Counted from the first letter of the stretch, positions 31,180-42,110 are shown. The stretch is 64,000 nucleotides of DNA from Undaria pinnatifida (GCA_012845835.1 JABAKD010000013.1:4338628-4402627); one strand, 5' to 3'. Notes: a model not told the origin generated them from the letters alone. Program-made: numbers and translations.

Positions 31180-31620
31180 TTATAGTTTCCACGCACAAAT
31201 AGACCTGCCCCATCCGTCCCCTCCCCCCCCTCCCCCCCTTCCGCCCCCCCTTTTGATCAAAATCAGGCCCCCACGTCCTTAAAAACTCCCCCCTTCCCTC
31301 ACCGGATATTCGACTTATAGGATTCAGTTGATAAACTGATGCATTTCCTTCCACAGCTAGCTGTCAGATTGTGTCCCCCTCAGAAACGGGTTTTATAGTT
31401 TCCGCGCACAGACTGACTAAAATCACCTTGTTTACCCTGATAGCTACACTGTATGTAGTTGTAAGGGGAGTCGCCGACCTATATCCTTGATGAGGACACA
31501 CCACCCGTAATACGCGCGATCGGAGCATCACGCACGGCTTGCAAAGATGAGTTTCGACAAAATCTTCGATCTCACAGCTGGAGTGTATTTTCATTTTTAT
31601 AATATACTACGCGTAATATA
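31180..31620 (-). repeat. G-rich repeat family, reversed copy
   Basis: C-runs lead into TTTTGATCAAAATCAGGCCC, CAGAAACGGGTTTTATAGTT, GGGGAGTCGCCGACCTATAT, GCGCGATCGGAGCATCAC and the terminal CACAGCTGGAGTGTATTTTC, ending in TATAATATA. Confidence 0.75.
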
Positions 31621-31719
31621 TGTATGTGGTATAATAGTCTTTCCTGGGCGGCAAGCGGTATAATATTAGTCGGTTTTTCCGGGCGCGAGAAGTGAGGCGT
31701 ATATGTATATGCGCATCAG

Positions 31720-31955
31720 AATGGACCTGGCACAACGTAGGCTGAGTACCCATTTCACTTTTTATTTGTTCCTGGGGCGGAGGCATGGATTGCGTCAGCT
31801 GTGATATATGCACATGTATCACTTTTGGTTTGTTCGTGCTTTTTCCCTGGGGTGTATTCCTCCACAGCTCCATCCAGAGTGACTGGAGCCTGTTCTGTGA
31901 CACCACGGACTTGATTATGTGAGTTAATGTGAGAACCACAACCACAATAATTTAG
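31720..31955 (+). mobile_element. (AAC)-tailed retroposon, long copy
   Basis: GGCATGGATTGCGTCAGCTG, TTTTTCCCTGGGG, AGAGTGACTGGAGCCTG, CACGGACTTGATTATG and GTTAATGTGAGAACCACAAC match the copy at 7410-7622. The tail is short and impure, so this copy is older. Confidence 0.65.
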
Positions 31956-32199
31956 TAAGATTAAGGGGCTGTTACAACAGGCCTTTCTATGCAGGTTTCT
32001 CTACTATTAACAAGCATTCACTTGTACTAGATTATAAACTCTTGCATTAGTTCGACACACACACGCCACGAACGAACTTAGCAGCGTGCAATTCCGTGAG
32101 GCGAAATCATCATCCCCTTTTTCCAATGTACGCACACATGTCATGCCTTCAAAGGCATGTGAAACCCTTTATATGCGGCTGTGTCCCATGTCCTACGCC

Positions 32200-32830
32200 T
32201 TGGTACGCTCCCAGGGCAGTACATTAAACACAATCCTACCCTGACGAGCTGTACATGCAGAAACATGGAAGATCGGAAGTACCGGTTCTTCCACGGTCTG
32301 GAACATGACTCGTTTTTTCACAACCTACTCCCACACCTCTTTTACCCTGGGAGGCTACGAAGCCCCAGAAAAACTGCTTACAGTCAGAATACCACAAACG
32401 AACGAACGGAAGACGGGAGAAAAGGCACAAGACACTTCAGCGGGTGGCGGGATCAACAGGCTCGAGAGCTACAACTTCCTCCGCAGATTATCGAGGGAAA
32501 AGGGGCCAGAGAAAAGAAAGGGAAAACGGGAGCCATGCAGAAGAATAGAAACAACAACAAAAAAAATGCGAAAACGCTGGGGTCGAAGGCGGAAGAAGAG
32601 TCAAAGATCTCGCGAGCAAAACCCCAAGCGGTCGCGAAAACGAACCAGAACGCGCTACGTACAAAACCCAACTGGCGCGCGCGGACTGGACATCGTGCCC
32701 CACTCTGCGGGGGCGACGTCGGAACCGGGCCGAGAAATGCCAGGACCCTGCCCCAGGAAAACTCAATACAGAACCCATGACACCCAAACACCCATGGTCC
32801 TGCCGACAACGCCTTTTGTTAAGGCAAGGA
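32200..32830 (+). repeat. Relic related to retroelement 3' ends
   Basis: At 32230-32345 the order CCTGACGAG, ATGCAGAAACATGG, CACGGTCTGGAACATGACTC and CTACTCCCACACCTCT parallels 14818-14930 next to the 14-kb element's LTR. The end at 32785-32820 (CCCATGGTCCTGCCGACAAC, GCCTTTTGTTAAGG) matches the TRIM-like family. The 200-codon frame across it is Lys/Arg-rich and probably not a gene. Confidence 0.5.
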
Positions 32831-32934
32831 TGCGTGTGCATCCGCCGCTTGTTTTCCACGTCTCTCTTCTTCGCCGCTGCGATACAAGCCGTGCTGGTGA
32901 GCTTCGTTCGGTGAGAACCCGGACATTCTAAGGG

Positions 32935-33095
32935 ATTTGGGTTCACCTGGACGACGGAGTCGTTCTACGGTAGCCCCCCCAACTTTTCTTTAACGAAATC
33001 GCCGGTTTTGAAACCCATTTCCGACCGTATCTCCTGAAATACTGTGTTAATTGACACCCCGACGTCATCGTTCAATAGCCCTTTGCAAGACAAGA
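32935..33095 (-). pseudogene. Fragment encoding a GFKTGDFV-type segment
   Basis: The minus strand reads NDDVGVSIN, EMGFKTGDFVKEKLGG. The same pattern occurs at 42794-42997 in a better frame. The parent protein is unknown; a mobile element is likely given the two copies. Confidence 0.45.
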
Positions 33096-33261
33096 ACATG
33101 TATGGAAACATTTTGTTAATGGCATCCTTCGTCGTGTCGAGCAACCGTGAAACGTTCGTTAAAGAAAACCGCTGGTTTGGGGGGGGGGCTATCGTAGAAT
33201 CAGTCGACGACGCCCGGGGGTGGAGGGAAAGCGCTAAGCCACTATTATACTAGTATTTTGT

Positions 33262-33740
33262 GTATTATGTGAAGCGCACTCTGAGGTGTGCTCTACGCCG
33301 ACGATGCGGGCATTGTCTCCAAGTCAGCAGAAAGCCTTGCGAAGATGATGGCGGTCATTTCTGTAACCACAATTTCCTTCAAAGCAGCAGCTCGGTGTTT
33401 GAGAAGGAGACGGAGGTCATGCTGCTGCGGACACCGCACCACAGGCATACATACCTTGCTTCGCCGCTCGTCATGGCAGCAGCAGGCCAGAGGTATAAAC
33501 AGACAGTGTAGTGTTTGTAACTGGGCAGTCTTATCAACGAAACCGCCGGCACAGTCAAATAATCATGCCACAGACCAGACGACGAGTTCCCGACTCGCGG
33601 GGGCATGTTTCCATCGGCTCAAGCTGGAAGAGCTGTACTATAAGCAGACCGCTGCTTCGTTGATGGTGAAGCTGCGCATGCGTGAGTCCAGATTGATATA
33701 AACGCTGCTTGGTGATGTATGGGTGCTTGACGACGTGGAC
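33262..33740 (+). pseudogene. LINE reverse transcriptase fragment with YADD
   Basis: VLYADDAGIVSKSAESLAKM (YADD codons at 33294-33305) is the catalytic box C of a non-LTR reverse transcriptase. After a frameshift comes EKETEVMLLRTPHH and AAGQRYKQTV. After another, ACFHRLKLEELY and AASLMVKLRM lie where the thumb region should be. Several frameshifts and stops make it non-functional. The clade could not be determined. Confidence 0.78.
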
Positions 33741-33929
33741 CTTTGGCATGGAGCACTTCGCTGTGCTCCACCGCGCGCACCTAATTAAATCTCCACACCT
33801 TCGGATAAGTGATTCCCATCATCGACAACGAACATCGCCAGTCGTACGCCAAGGCTCTCAAGATGGCACAATTCGATAAGAGCGTTGAGACGACAGTCAG
33901 TCCACAAACAAATGGCGACTCGTTTAGAG
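33741..33929 (+). pseudogene. LINE continuation up to the foldback insertion
   Basis: SYAKALKMAQFDKSVETTV (33840-33896) fits the region following the reverse transcriptase in this LINE type. The frame is lost at the foldback element beginning at 33930. Confidence 0.55.
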
Positions 33930-34975
33930 GGATGCACATTATTTGTCTTTTTGGTGGAGCACCGCGGTAGTATCCACGGACCTCTACATCATTCCACGGC
34001 CACGTCCACGGTGTTCAACAGACAACCGCGGACACTCCACGGGCTACCTTCGACCTGCCACGGGCTTCCGCGTACATTCCGCGGGCTTCCACGGAATGAC
34101 GCGGCAGGCAGCGGAACATCGTGGAGGCCCATGGCACTAGCCATTGCAACCTCCACGGCAAGATCCACGGCAATCTCCACAGCAAATTCCACGGCAGCAC
34201 CCACCGCAAAGCCGCGGTCACCCACGGAAACGTCCACAGAAGAAGCACCCAAAGCAATGCCCACGGACACACTCACTGACACGTCCACTGAAACACTCGC
34301 CGACTTGTCCACGGCAACGTGCGCGGACATCCACGGACATTCACACGGAAATACTCAAAGCAAGAACCACAACCACGCCCACGGACACCGGGTGTCTTAC
34401 ATTATATTGTTTATGTCGAAACCATGGAACTAAAACCCTAACCCTAACCCTAACCCATACGAGATACCGGTAGAATTGCCCCCTAATGGCATCACTGGGG
34501 TAAAATGGCCGGAAATGTCAAATATTTTGCATCACTCTCAGAGGATTGTCGTGGCAATGACCGCGGACGGCCGCGGATGGCTGTGGAAATTGCTGCAGTT
34601 GGACGGCCGCGAATATTTCTGTGGAAATTGATGCGGAATTCCGCGGACCTCCGTAGTGATTGCAGCGATGCCGTGGAAATGGCCGCGGATGGCTGTGGAA
34701 ATTACCACATCAGTTTCTGCGGAAACTGCCGTCACTATTGCCGCGGACTGTCGTGGGTTGCCATGGTTGGTGCTGCGGAGTTTGCCACGGACAGAACCGC
34801 GGTACGTGCCGTGGCCACAACCGTGGCATTTGCCGTGGAAGTGCCATGGGCCGTGGCACTTGTCGTGGAAAGCCGCGGATTTCCACGGTAGCCCTTGGCA
34901 ACACCCACGAAAGTCCACGGAAGTTCCGCGGTCATTGCCGCGGACCTCCGCCAAAAAGTCAAATAATGTGCATCC
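33930..34975. mobile_element. Foldback element with 29-bp inverted ends, CCACGG minisatellite
   Basis: The ends 33930-33958 and 34947-34975 are inverted repeats (27 of 29 match by eye) starting GGATGCACATTATTTG. The left half is rich in CCACGG on the plus strand and the right half in CCGTGG/CCGCGG, so the whole could fold on itself. A third copy of the end motif lies at about 34510-34535 in the same orientation as the right end. There is no transposase. It interrupts a LINE. I could not settle a target duplication; only GTTT is shared next to the ends. Confidence 0.75.
34436..34456. repeat. Interstitial telomere-type repeat (CCCTAA)3CCC
   Basis: Three and a half perfect CCCTAA units (21 bp). 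The minus strand, GGGTTAGGGTTAGGG and onward, has four G3 runs and could form a G-quadruplex. It lies inside the foldback element. Confidence 0.85.
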
Positions 34976-35009
34976 GTTTGCGTTTATGTAGGGGGGGGGG
35001 TGCAGAGGA

Positions 35010-35345
35010 CAACGACTGGGGGACTAACCCCGTGGGTGATGGGCGGGATGATGGCCGGCGAAGAGAACCTGCAACTGGATCGGCAAGGAAAGACATGGGG
35101 CCCGATGCCCGGTAGACGACATCGCTGTTTTTTGAGATAAATAGGGATGGATATGGAAACCTTTCCATTGTAGTTCGGGGTAGAGACAATGTTGTTGGTG
35201 GTATGGCCCATGGTGACTAAACCGGCTGGCAAGTGGTACCGGGGGATCGTCAAGGCAACGGATTGTTTCTTGGCGAGGTGGCACAGGGACGAGGTGGAAA
35301 AAATCTGGCTGCGGCGTGCAAAAGAGAACATCGACAAGAAGGGCG
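35010..35345 (+). pseudogene. LINE C-terminal fragment beyond the foldback element
   Basis: GKERHGARCPVDDIAVF (about 35075-35130) and, in another frame, TKPAGKWYRGIVKATDCFLA and RWHRDEVEK (about 35205-35300) resemble the C-terminal end of the LINE whose reverse transcriptase lies at 33262. The intervening part is replaced by the foldback insertion. Many lesions are present. Confidence 0.6.
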
Positions 35346-35984
35346 AGAAGGAGAAGGGAGGGGGGTAGAGAGAGGGGGGCGGGGGGGGGCAGCCGTACTG
35401 AAAATACCGCTGTCGATGAAAACAGAAAGTATCTGGCAGATCGCGTAGCAAGGCACTAATGAATGGTGAACCTGTCTGCCTGTGACTGTCGATTCGATTT
35501 CGAGAGAGTTCGTTTGGGCTTTCATGTGTTGCTGTTCGGCTTGTTTTTAGCTTTTTTATGGCTTTAATATCCTTGGGAGGGCGACAGCGGCAACACAACA
35601 ACACTCACATCGGAGGTCCCTATCGACGGGAATAGGAAGGAGGTGACAGACGATGTGGCTAGCCTGAGGGCTCGTCTATCTACTGTATGGTAGATTGTAT
35701 TTGGCTTCGCCTTATTTTTATTGTTACCGGCATCTCTTTTTTTTTTTCGTTCTTTCGTTCACTCTCTATCAGCCTCTCCTTTCGGAGCTTTTTCGCGTGA
35801 ATAGTTATGAACCACGCCCACACGCCGAAACAAAGCCTGCGCGGCATAAGCGAGAGAGAGAGAACATCCCCGAGGGGGTGGGAGAGGACATTCCCGAGAG
35901 AGAGGGTTTATTTACATATGTCGTCTTGTCTCATTGCGTCTTTCTGCATTGATTGGTTGTCTAGTATCAGTTTACTATGTTCCG
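35346..35984. other. No gene identified
   Basis: A GGGGCGGGGG tract at about 35375-35390 and a T-run at 35739-35747 are the only notable features. Confidence 0.4.
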
Positions 35985-36082
35985 TTCGCCCCGATGGTCT
36001 TCTCTAGTAGTGGTTACCCTCGAACACCACTGGCAGCGTCTTCTTGGTCCCTGAGTTCGATTCCCACCGTGGTGAGATTTTG
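35985..36082 (+). mobile_element. tRNA-like SINE head
   Basis: GTTCGCCCCGATGGTC, CTAGTAGTGGTTACCCTCGA and GAGTTCGATTCCCACCG parallel the SINE head at 49925-49975 (reversed). An A-run and a trinucleotide array follow in place of the usual body. A true tRNA is unlikely because no acceptor stem closes. Confidence 0.55.
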
Positions 36083-36104
36083 AAACAAAAAAAAAGGATA
36101 ATCA

Positions 36105-36185
36105 TTATAACTATCATCATCATCATCATCATCATCATCAATATTTTCATCACAATCATCATCATCAATCATCATCAATCATCAT

Positions 36186-36241
<56 letters not shown>

Positions 36242-36355
36242 ATCATCATCAATCATCACCATCATCATCATCATCATCATCATCGTCATCACCATAACCA
36301 TCATCATCATCATCATCATCATCGTCATCATCGTCATCATCGTTATCAATCCGCT
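36105..36355 (+). repeat. (ATC)n microsatellite, about 250 bp
   Basis: CATCATCATC runs with a few CAATCATCA, GTC and ACC interruptions. It begins directly behind the A-run of a SINE head. Confidence 0.95.
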
Positions 36356-36469
36356 AGAAGACTGCTTAGAGCGCCTAGCATCGTGATGAGCAGGCACAAT
36401 TCGACGCGAGTCGACGAGAGGCGGGAAGAAAATTCTGAATTATTATCGCGATAAAATGCAAACCCGCTC

Positions 36470-36825
36470 GCTTTTGATCAAAACCAGGCCCCCACGTCCT
36501 TCAAAACTCCGCCCCACCCCCCTCACCGGTTATTCGACTTACAAGATTCACTTGATAAAAGGATACATTTCCCTTCACAGCTGTCAGATTTTGTCCCCCT
36601 CAGAAACGGGTTTTATAGTTTCCGCGCACAGACTGACTAAAATCATCCTGTTGACCCTGATAGCTACACTGTAGTTGTAAGGGGAGTCGCCGACCTAATA
36701 TCCTTAATGAGGACACACAACTCGTAATACGCGCGATCGGAGTATCACACACAGCTTGCAAAGATGAGTTTCGACGAAATCTTCGATCTCACAGCTGGAG
36801 TGTATTTTCATTTTTTATAAAATGA
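36470..36825 (-). repeat. G-rich repeat family, reversed head portion
   Basis: TTTTGATCAAAACCAGGCCC to CACAGCTGGAGTGTATTTTC, with TTATTCGACTTACAAGATTC and GCGCGATCGGAGTATCACAC, is nearly identical to 46140-46500, 49190-49545 and 52550-52765. A short second piece lies at 37080-37150. Confidence 0.75.
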
Positions 36826-37159
36826 AATCACGTACCGTAGTGGGGAGGGGGGAGGTGGACCCGCTATGTGACCCCGGGTCTGAGTCACTACTGGGACGGA
36901 GCGCGAGGGTAGTGCCCGACGATAATGAATGAGACGAGAAAAAAGAATCCAGGAGTCCTTCTGTTTTTTCTTTATTTTCTACCATGATGTAGGGTTTGTT
37001 TTTTCTATAATAATGTGTACTACTTACAAAAAATGGGGAGGTGCCGGCCTATATCCTTAACGAGAACACACAACACCCCGCAATACGCGCGATCGGAGTA
37101 TCACACACAGCTTGCAAAGATGAGTTGCGAAGTCTTCGATCTCACAGCTGGTGCAATGG

Positions 37160-38040
37160 AATGTAAATATTTTTTTACAGTAAGTATCCATGTTAATACG
37201 TCACCAAGAAGGTCTTGGGAGTAGAGGGAACCCTCTCTTCTTAACATATTAACAAAACACAATATTACCACGCAATTTTCTTCGGCGAGGCGTTGTTATT
37301 CGTAACCAGTACGCTGACATTTCATCTTCCTTAACTTTTCCTCTGCCAAGTGAATCAAACCCCCATTGAATTGTGAAAAAAAAAGATTAGAAAAAATGTT
37401 CAGACTACTTTGCGATTGCTTCTTTCGGTTTTCTGTTTCACAGTGTAGTGTACCAGGTACATAGTACTTAGTATATCTCGATATAGTGGTACTACGGGGT
37501 TAGTAGTCTGTAATCAATCACAGAATTTGTAAAAAAATATCATCCTACGAAGCTAATAGTAAAACAAGCGGGATGATCAGAGTGGGTGTTCAGGTGGGCA
37601 TTGTGGTGGGCATTGTGGGACAACGTTGGGGTAGACCGTAAATAAAACCGGAGATACCGATTAGCAAGGATTAACATAAAGACAGCACACCCTCCCGTGG
37701 AATGGAAAAGACCCGGGGTATTTACAGTAACTTGGTTGTTTACACATCGCCTTGTTGGGCATTTCTTCTTTTTCTTCGTTTTTTTCGGGAAAACAACATG
37801 ATGACTATTTTTATGTTTTGAAACTCTTCAGCTTTTTGACACAAATGGCGCCTCGGTGTGGCATCTTCTCGAAATATCAAACAAAACAGTAAGTAGTAGA
37901 TGGCTACATACCTGGTTGTTTTTACTGTAGTATAACCTAAGGCGGTGGCTCAGGTGCTCAGGTGGCATATATATTGTACTCTGTGGTGCTACTGTACGAT
38001 CATATAATCACCGCATGTACCTGGTACATGGTACACGGTA
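37160..38040. other. No gene identified
   Basis: AT-rich, with stops in all frames and no repeat family recognised. Confidence 0.45.
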
Positions 38041-38044
38041 CATA

Positions 38045-38605
38045 TAAAAAATCTCCGCTTCCCCCGTCCCCCTGCCCCCTCCCCGCTTCGAACACGCCGC
38101 CCTCTCCTCACCGGTTGTACGACTAACAGGATATATAATACCAGGTACATGATAATAAACCGATGATTGATGCGTTCCCTCGACAACCAACGGTCAGATT
38201 TGTCCCCTTCTTAAAGGATGTTTACTTTCCGGGCATAGATTGAGCCCGCCCCCCCGCGCCCCCTCTTGTTTAAACCCCGGCCCCCACGCCCTTAAAATAT
38301 CCACCATCCCCTCACCTGTTGTAAGACTTACAGGAACTGATGCCTTTCTCTTGACACAGCTGTCAGCTTTTGCCCCCCTCGAAAACGGGTTATACAGTTT
38401 CCGCGCACAGATTGATTAACATCACCCTGTTGACCCTCGTACAAGCTACTACACTCTAGTTCCAAGGGGAGTCGCCGACCTATATCTTTAATGAGGGCAC
38501 ACACCGCGCGATCGGAATAATGTCACACACAGCTTGCAAAGATGAGTATCGACGAAGTATTCGATCTCACAGCTGGATGGAGTGCGATTTTGTTGTTATA
38601 ATGTA
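38045..38605 (-). repeat. G-rich repeat family, diverged reversed copy
   Basis: This has the modules TATAAAAAATCTCCGC, CCGGTTGTACGACTAACAGG, CGGGTTATACAGTTTCCGCG, AGGGGAGTCGCCGACCTATA and CTCACAGCTGGATGGAGTGC. It is more diverged than other copies. Confidence 0.65.
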
Positions 38606-38649
38606 TGTGTGCATATAAACATTTATTCATTTTTTTTTTGTATCGCTAT

Positions 38650-38945
38650 AGACCCTAAAAGGTTTAGTGTGGGTAAGCTATTTTTTAATGGTTAACCGTT
38701 TGCAAGTGGTCAAACGGACTAATACCCCACTCTAATACCTTCAAATGGCGTCGTCGACGGACCCTGTTTTTTTAGGTCGTGGGTTCAAATACCATCATCC
38801 ACAATAATAATAAACTTTTTCATACTTTCCCCATATCGAACTTGAGAAATTCTCTTCCCGGTATCCCCAGGAAATGCACCCGCTTGGTTATTGACAGGTC
38901 CGCCGATATATCCAGCCGACCTGCTATTGTGAAGGAAGTAGTATA
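38650..38945 (-). repeat. TRIM-like family copy with tRNA-complementary site
   Basis: GGTCAAACGGACTAATACCC, AATGGCGTCGTCGACGGACC, GGTCGTGGGTTCAAATACCA and TCCCCAGGAAATGCACCCG match the right arm of 10499-11317. It stops at GACCTGCTAT and joins pol sequence of gypsy copy 2. Confidence 0.7.
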
Positions 38946-39011
38946 TCCGGCCGAGGCGGGGGCTCGCGTACAGCCGACTACGATTTCGCTTCGGCTTTTG
39001 CTGTACCCACC

Positions 39012-39818
39012 GTGGCCAACGAGGACTCCGCCGAAGTTCCGGCTGCCACGACATCAGTGGCCCGACCGACTCCTTCCCGGAGCTCGGTACAAGGGACTGA
39101 CCCAGTCGAGCCCACGCGCCCGACCGCGCCCGTCCCAACCTCGCCTGGATCTCCGGCGCCCCAGACGATGACGCCTTTTTCAGACCGCATCTCCACTCGG
39201 ACGCGCCGGCGTTCAGCAACAGCAGCTGGTAAGGCACCCCATGCTGTCGGCTATGGCTTCGGGCCCGGCGGGGTCCCCCGGCTATCGTCCAGACGAGTTA
39301 CAACTCCGCCGCGAGCCCGACGGCCGCGGCCGGCTCCGCCCGTCGCCGCGACTCCTACTCTTGCCGACCCGCCGGCCCGCACGGTACCACTTCCGTCCGA
39401 CCACAACCACGCAGAGCCTATGGGAACTCCGCTCCTACGGCTTACGCCTTCTCCTGGTGACACGCCGGGTACACTTACAAGGTCGGATGCCCTCGACGAC
39501 GCTACTGAATTGCGGTTCGCGGATTCCGTCGCGCGTTATTTGCATGCCGATTGGAAGCGCGAACAGCACGCAGAGCCGACGTGCCACGCCACGATACGTT
39601 ACATCTCTATCGGCTGGCCGTCGGCCCTGCTACACAGTTTCTTGGCATGCTACCCCTCGCCCAAGCGTCCCTCTCTCTCAAACATCCAGGAGCTGGCGGG
39701 TAAGGGTCGATTACATACAACCGACGACGACATATTGTCCTACTCGTCCGTAACCCGACACTCTCGCCAACAAGCTCCGACAAACCTTACTGTGTGGGGC
39801 GAGCTGCTTGCTTGCTAA
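39012..39818 (+). pseudogene. pol linker of copy 2
   Basis: 269 codons: a Pro/Thr/Ala-rich start, then ELRFADSVARYLHADWKREQ and ELAGKGRLHTTDDD, ending in a premature stop after WGELLAC where one base is missing relative to the other copy. Near 39693 this copy keeps the base lost in the 14-kb element. Confidence 0.75.
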
Positions 39819-39819
39819 A

Positions 39820-41066
39820 CGACGAGCCAGTTCGCATCTACGTTCCCCTGCTCATGCGCCCTTGGATCATGCAAGCTTGTCACTTGACGGCCTCTTATCA
39901 CCTTGGCACCACGCGCACGTTGCGCATGCTGGAGCGATTTTAATTGGTGGATTGGCATGAGTGTGTGCACCCGGTGGTGGCTTTGCCACTGCTCGAAGTG
40001 CCAAGCGCGGAAAACCCCACGGCTGACTGTCCGCTGGCCCATCATCACAATGCTCCTGCCGGAAGGTCCAGGTATCGCCGTCAGTGTTGACTACTTCGGC
40101 CCCCTTCCGGTCACACCGCGAGGCAACACCTACATCCTGCTGTTCACCGATCGCTTCAGCCGTCGGGCCGACATGTTCCCCGTCACTGCCGCTGAGTTCA
40201 CCGCGGAGGGTACAGCCAATATCCTGGTAAACCAATACATCTCCCTGTGGGGGTGCCAGCGCACCATGCTCTCGGACAACGGACTGCATTTCTGTTCCAA
40301 GCTTTCACAAGCTGTATATCAGCTGTTCGGTGTGCACAAGCTTGCTACTGGCTCCTATCATCACAACTGTAACGGGGGCGTTGAGCGGGTAAGTCACACT
40401 ATGGTGCAAATGCTGGCTATGGTCGTCAACGAGCGACAAGACGATTGGGACTTGCATCTGCCTCACGTGGAATTCCCTTACAACAACTCTGTCAGCGCGG
40501 CGACGGGTCTGGCGCCCAACGAGGTCCACATGGGCAGACTCCCACGGCTCCCCCTGACGGTTTTCGACCGCACCGGTGTCGTGGGACACCAGAGTCTGGC
40601 CCGTGACCACCTGGCCTATTGCGACTTGGCCACCGACCGGCAAAAGCGCGCGAACGACATTGTCCGCGCACACCACGCCCTAACCGTTTCCCGTGTTAAC
40701 CGCAGAAACTCCGCCCTCGCCGACGCTCTGCGCCAAGCACCTAATTTCACTGTGGGTGGTTGGGCATGGGTATACAATTCTGCCTCTACCATCCGCCAGC
40801 GTGTGAAGGCGAACACCGACGGCAAGGTACTCAAGGCCACACTCGCGCTTAACTGGACGGGCCCGTACAAGGTCCTGGCCGTCGGTCCCTGCTCCTCCGC
40901 CGAGACCCCGGACGGCTCGCCGCTCGGGAGCAACCTCCTCTATTCGGACCTCCCCTCCGACCTGCCCGGTTCGGACGCTCGTCGGCGTGTGGCCATCGAG
41001 CGCTGCAAACCCTGTGCCAACCCCCACGACAGCGGGGATGTGCCCAAGTACCTCCGGCGGGACTGA
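39820..41066 (+). pseudogene. Integrase of copy 2, frameshifted
   Basis: The zinc-binding His pair lies before a 1-nt insertion in a T/A run (about 39940), which adds a stop. The frame from 39903 then holds the CSKC pair, VSVDYFGP, LSDNGLHF and GGVERV, so the D,D-35-E residues are kept. A 1-nt loss near 41055 ends the frame at KYLRRD before the chromodomain. Confidence 0.82.
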
Positions 41067-41074
41067 CACAGTAC

Positions 41075-41710
41075 GTGCTCAACAAGTGTTCCAAGAAATC
41101 CCCGCCGTACCACGTCACTCAAGACGACGTTTCGACTCCCCTCCAACGGCTGGAGGTGGAGCAGATCACTGGTCATCAGTCGGCACGGGGGCGAGGTGGC
41201 GTCATCGCGGTGCTATACAAGACGACTTGGGCGGGACTCTCCGAACCTTCCTGGGAGCGGGAAATGGACCTCCACCTCTCCTGCTCCCACATCTTGCGCT
41301 ATTGGGCCGGACCCCGGACCAACACCTCCAAACCAAACGCCTCTACCGCTGAATGCGGATCGGGGCGGCACAGCGTGAGCTCTCCCGCAACAACGGGGAA
41401 CGCTTCCTAGCGCCGGGCTACGCCTGTGTTCCTCGCGCCGATTGGCTCCGTCGCTACCACAACACAGTACTCCCTAAGGGAGCTCACTTTTTGTACAAGG
41501 GAGACGATGGGTTATGGTGGCTTGGAAAAATCAGCGCGAGCACTACCGAGGACAAGGTATACCTGGTCCGCTTTCTGGACGACCCTGGACCGATTAAACT
41601 TCCTCTCCCCCCGGCGCGCTACACGACTTCGACAGGAGCCGTATGAGGCGCTTGGTGCTTGCAAGTTCACATCGCCAGTGCGTTTCCTCGGGGAATCCAA
41701 CGTAACGTAG
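41075..41710 (+). pseudogene. Chromodomain and Tudor-like tail of copy 2
   Basis: The frame 41075-41410 has LEVEQITGHQSARGRG, VLYKTTWAGLSEPSWERE and SHILRYWAG (chromodomain). After a further shift, 41353-41646 has ERFLAPGYACVPRADWLRRY, DDGLWWLGKIS and YLVRFLDDPGPIKLPLPPAR in one frame. This shows the tail is one domain that is broken in the 14-kb element. Confidence 0.75.
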
Positions 41711-41885
41711 ATGAATCTCGAGGCGCGGTCGTGACCAGTTGACTTTCAAGCCGCCACCGCTCCTCGATAGTTCTTCACTTTTTGGAGTTATGAGTTTTGT
41801 GTCTTTGTTTTTGGGTTGTTCGTAGTGTCCTGAGGGTCTTCCTCGGGTTTTGGGCGGTTTTTCCATTAATTTTTCTTTCTGTCCT

Positions 41886-42110
41886 GCGGACGACGCCATT
41901 TGTTGAGGAAATAGTGGGATATTAGTCCGTTTGACCACTTTCAAAAGGTTAACCAATAGCTTACCCAAACTAAGCCTTGTAACACTATCCCGCCGTTTCG
42001 GGGGGGGGGGGGTGTTATAAGGCATAGTTTGGGCAAGCTATTATTTTGTGAACGATTTTCAAGTGGTCAAACGGACTAATCCCCCACTAATACCTTAACA
42101 AAATATCAAG
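41886..42110. mobile_element. Short foldback copy of the TRIM-like family
   Basis: GACGACGCCATTTGTTGAGG, ATTAGTCCGTTTGACCAC and CAATAGCTTACCCAAACTAA are mirrored by GTTTGGGCAAGCTATT, AGTGGTCAAACGGACTAAT and ACTAATACCTTAAC around a G-run. A hairpin-like element of about 200 bp. Confidence 0.65.

Larger units (their letters stand above)
38946..41885 (+). mobile_element. Second gypsy pol copy, without its own LTRs
   Basis: It matches the 14-kb element from the pol linker through integrase, chromodomain and Tudor-like tail to TTTCTGTCCTGC, where similarity stops. gag, NADAR, RNase H and the 269-bp LTR are absent. It is bounded by inverted TRIM-like sequences on both sides. Confidence 0.82.

Noticed and set aside
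32181-32931. Two overlapping frames of about 200 codons
   Set aside because: They lie over retroelement 3'-end and TRIM-like sequence and are Lys/Arg-rich without a domain.
34436-34456. Chromosome end
   Set aside because: Only 21 bp, with the LINE continuing on both sides of the surrounding foldback element.
36010-36075. Functional tRNA gene
   Set aside because: The A/B-box-like motifs are part of the SINE head; no acceptor stem closes.
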